Shown here in pieces: positions 63,506-64,000 of a DNA stretch of 64,000 nucleotides. A program made the translations under genes and the position numbers. Origin of the DNA: Pseudomonadota bacterium. GTDB taxonomy: Bacteria > Pseudomonadota > Gammaproteobacteria > Pseudomonadales > Pseudohongiellaceae. Positions within the stretch are counted from its first letter, which is position 1; each line of letters opens with the position of its first letter. Location of the stretch: positions 1 to 64,000 of the forward strand of contig JAQCKF010000017.1 in the NCBI GenBank assembly GCA_027592275.1, written 5' to 3'. The notes under the pieces were generated by a model. The model searched no databases. It was not told the origin of the DNA and saw nothing but the letters and a program-made list of their open reading frames with translations.

Positions 63506-64000
63506 CTAAACCGTGCCATCCCATAATAGAAAATTACGCAGCAGAGTTAGACCTACTGTTTGGCTCTTTTCGGGGTGAAACTGGACTGCAAAAATATTGT
63601 TGTCAGCGAGTGTGGCGACGAAGTCATTCCCGTATCTTGTGACCCCAGTGACCATGTCCTGCTGCTGCGTCTGCACATAGTAGCTATGGACAAAATAGAA
63701 ACGGCTATTGTCTGGCACGTCTTTCCATAAAGGGTGATCGATAGTTTGACTTACTTGGTTCCAACCCATGTGCGGCACTTTTAAACGCAGCCCATCACTA
63801 TCAATTAGATCGTCACCAAAATATCGTACCTCTCCATCAAGGAAGCCTAGACATTTGACGCCGCCATTCTCTTCACTAGTATTCATTAACGCCTGCATTC
63901 CGACGCAGATGGCAAGTACAGGTTTTGATTGGATGGCGTCTTTAACAATCTGATCGACATCTAAGCGCAAGATTTCTGCCATGCAGTCACGAATCGCACC
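63506..64000 (-). CDS. hisH: Imidazole glycerol phosphate synthase subunit HisH (partial)
   Basis: HisH is the glutaminase partner of HisF. The frame is open to the window edge, with GAIRDC before the internal Met, so the N-terminal part (about 40 residues) is missing. The visible part has the nucleophile Cys in [10 protein letters not shown], the oxyanion and interface VPHMGWNQV, the YFVHSYYV strand, and the His-Glu of the triad in AVQFHPEKS. It leads the hisH-hisA-hisF unit. Confidence 0.95.
   Translation of the reverse strand, partial: GAIRDCMAEILRLDVDQIVKDAIQSKPVLAICVGMQALMNTSEENGGVKCLGFLDGEVRYFGDDLIDSDGLRLKVPHMGWNQVSQTIDHPLWKDVPDNSRFYFVHSYYVQTQQQDMVTGVTRYGNDFVATLADNNIFAVQFHPEKSQTVGLTLLRNFLLWDGTV

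Overview
This is a 64 kb stretch of a gammaproteobacterial chromosome of roughly balanced GC. The gene orders match the Pseudomonas/Cellvibrio-like side of the class: secG next to a tRNA-Leu; carAB-greA-yhbY-rlmE-ftsH-folP-glmM-tpiA; ponA beside aroK-aroB-damX; priA-SPOR-hslVU-ubiE-ubiJ-ubiB-hisI-hisE-tatABC; typA-thiI-glnA-ntrB-ntrC; secB beside gpmI-envC-ctpA; hisHAF. Gene content suggests a free-living aerobe. It has ubiquinone synthesis, Tat export and nitrogen-stress control, but no motility or toxin genes here.

Layout. 1-4130 is the end of an integrated element: an integrase at the 3' end of tRNA-Leu(GAG), an AlpA-like regulator, phage-like small proteins and an unknown membrane protein. 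4131-17042 is a leftward block of essential genes (tRNA-Leu, SecG, central metabolism, cell wall, folate, FtsH, rRNA methylation, transcript cleavage, carbamoyl phosphate, lysine/peptidoglycan). 17340-18761 is an ECF sigma factor with a DUF3379 partner. 18787-24772 holds an acyl-CoA dehydrogenase, comF in a nest of intergenic repeats, a receptor-like barrel without a plug, folK and hemE. 24958-31861 is damX-like, aroB, aroK, the eroded end of pilQ, and the class A penicillin-binding protein. 31913-44425 runs from rpmE through priA, hslVU and ubiquinone genes to hisI/hisE and tatABC. 44428-53849 is dtd, pip, typA, an interrupted thiI, and a nitrogen regulon (glutamine synthetase type II plus ntrBC). 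53891-64000 holds an MshQ-like fragment, trmL, secB, a rhodanese, gpmI, envC, ctpA, and hisF/hisA/hisH (hisH cut by the window end).

Points that stand out. (1) The canonical glnA slot between thiI and ntrBC holds a GSII-type enzyme rather than GSI. It is still preceded by NtrC-type palindromes and a clear sigma-54 promoter. (2) thiI is broken by one in-frame TAA. (3) Where pilMNOPQ normally lies between ponA and aroK, only a decayed pilQ tail is left; together with the N-terminally truncated MshQ-like gene this suggests loss of type IV pilus systems. (4) A 179-bp near-palindromic element fills the gap between hisI and hisE. (5) comF is bracketed by an identical 33-bp inverted repeat belonging to a local repeat family. 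(6) carAB is preceded by a strand-specific terminator hairpin and a ten-codon leader frame. I found no complete new multi-gene system. The best candidates for undescribed biology are the hisI/hisE element, the comF repeats with the nearby small-RNA candidate, and the unknown cargo genes behind the integrase.
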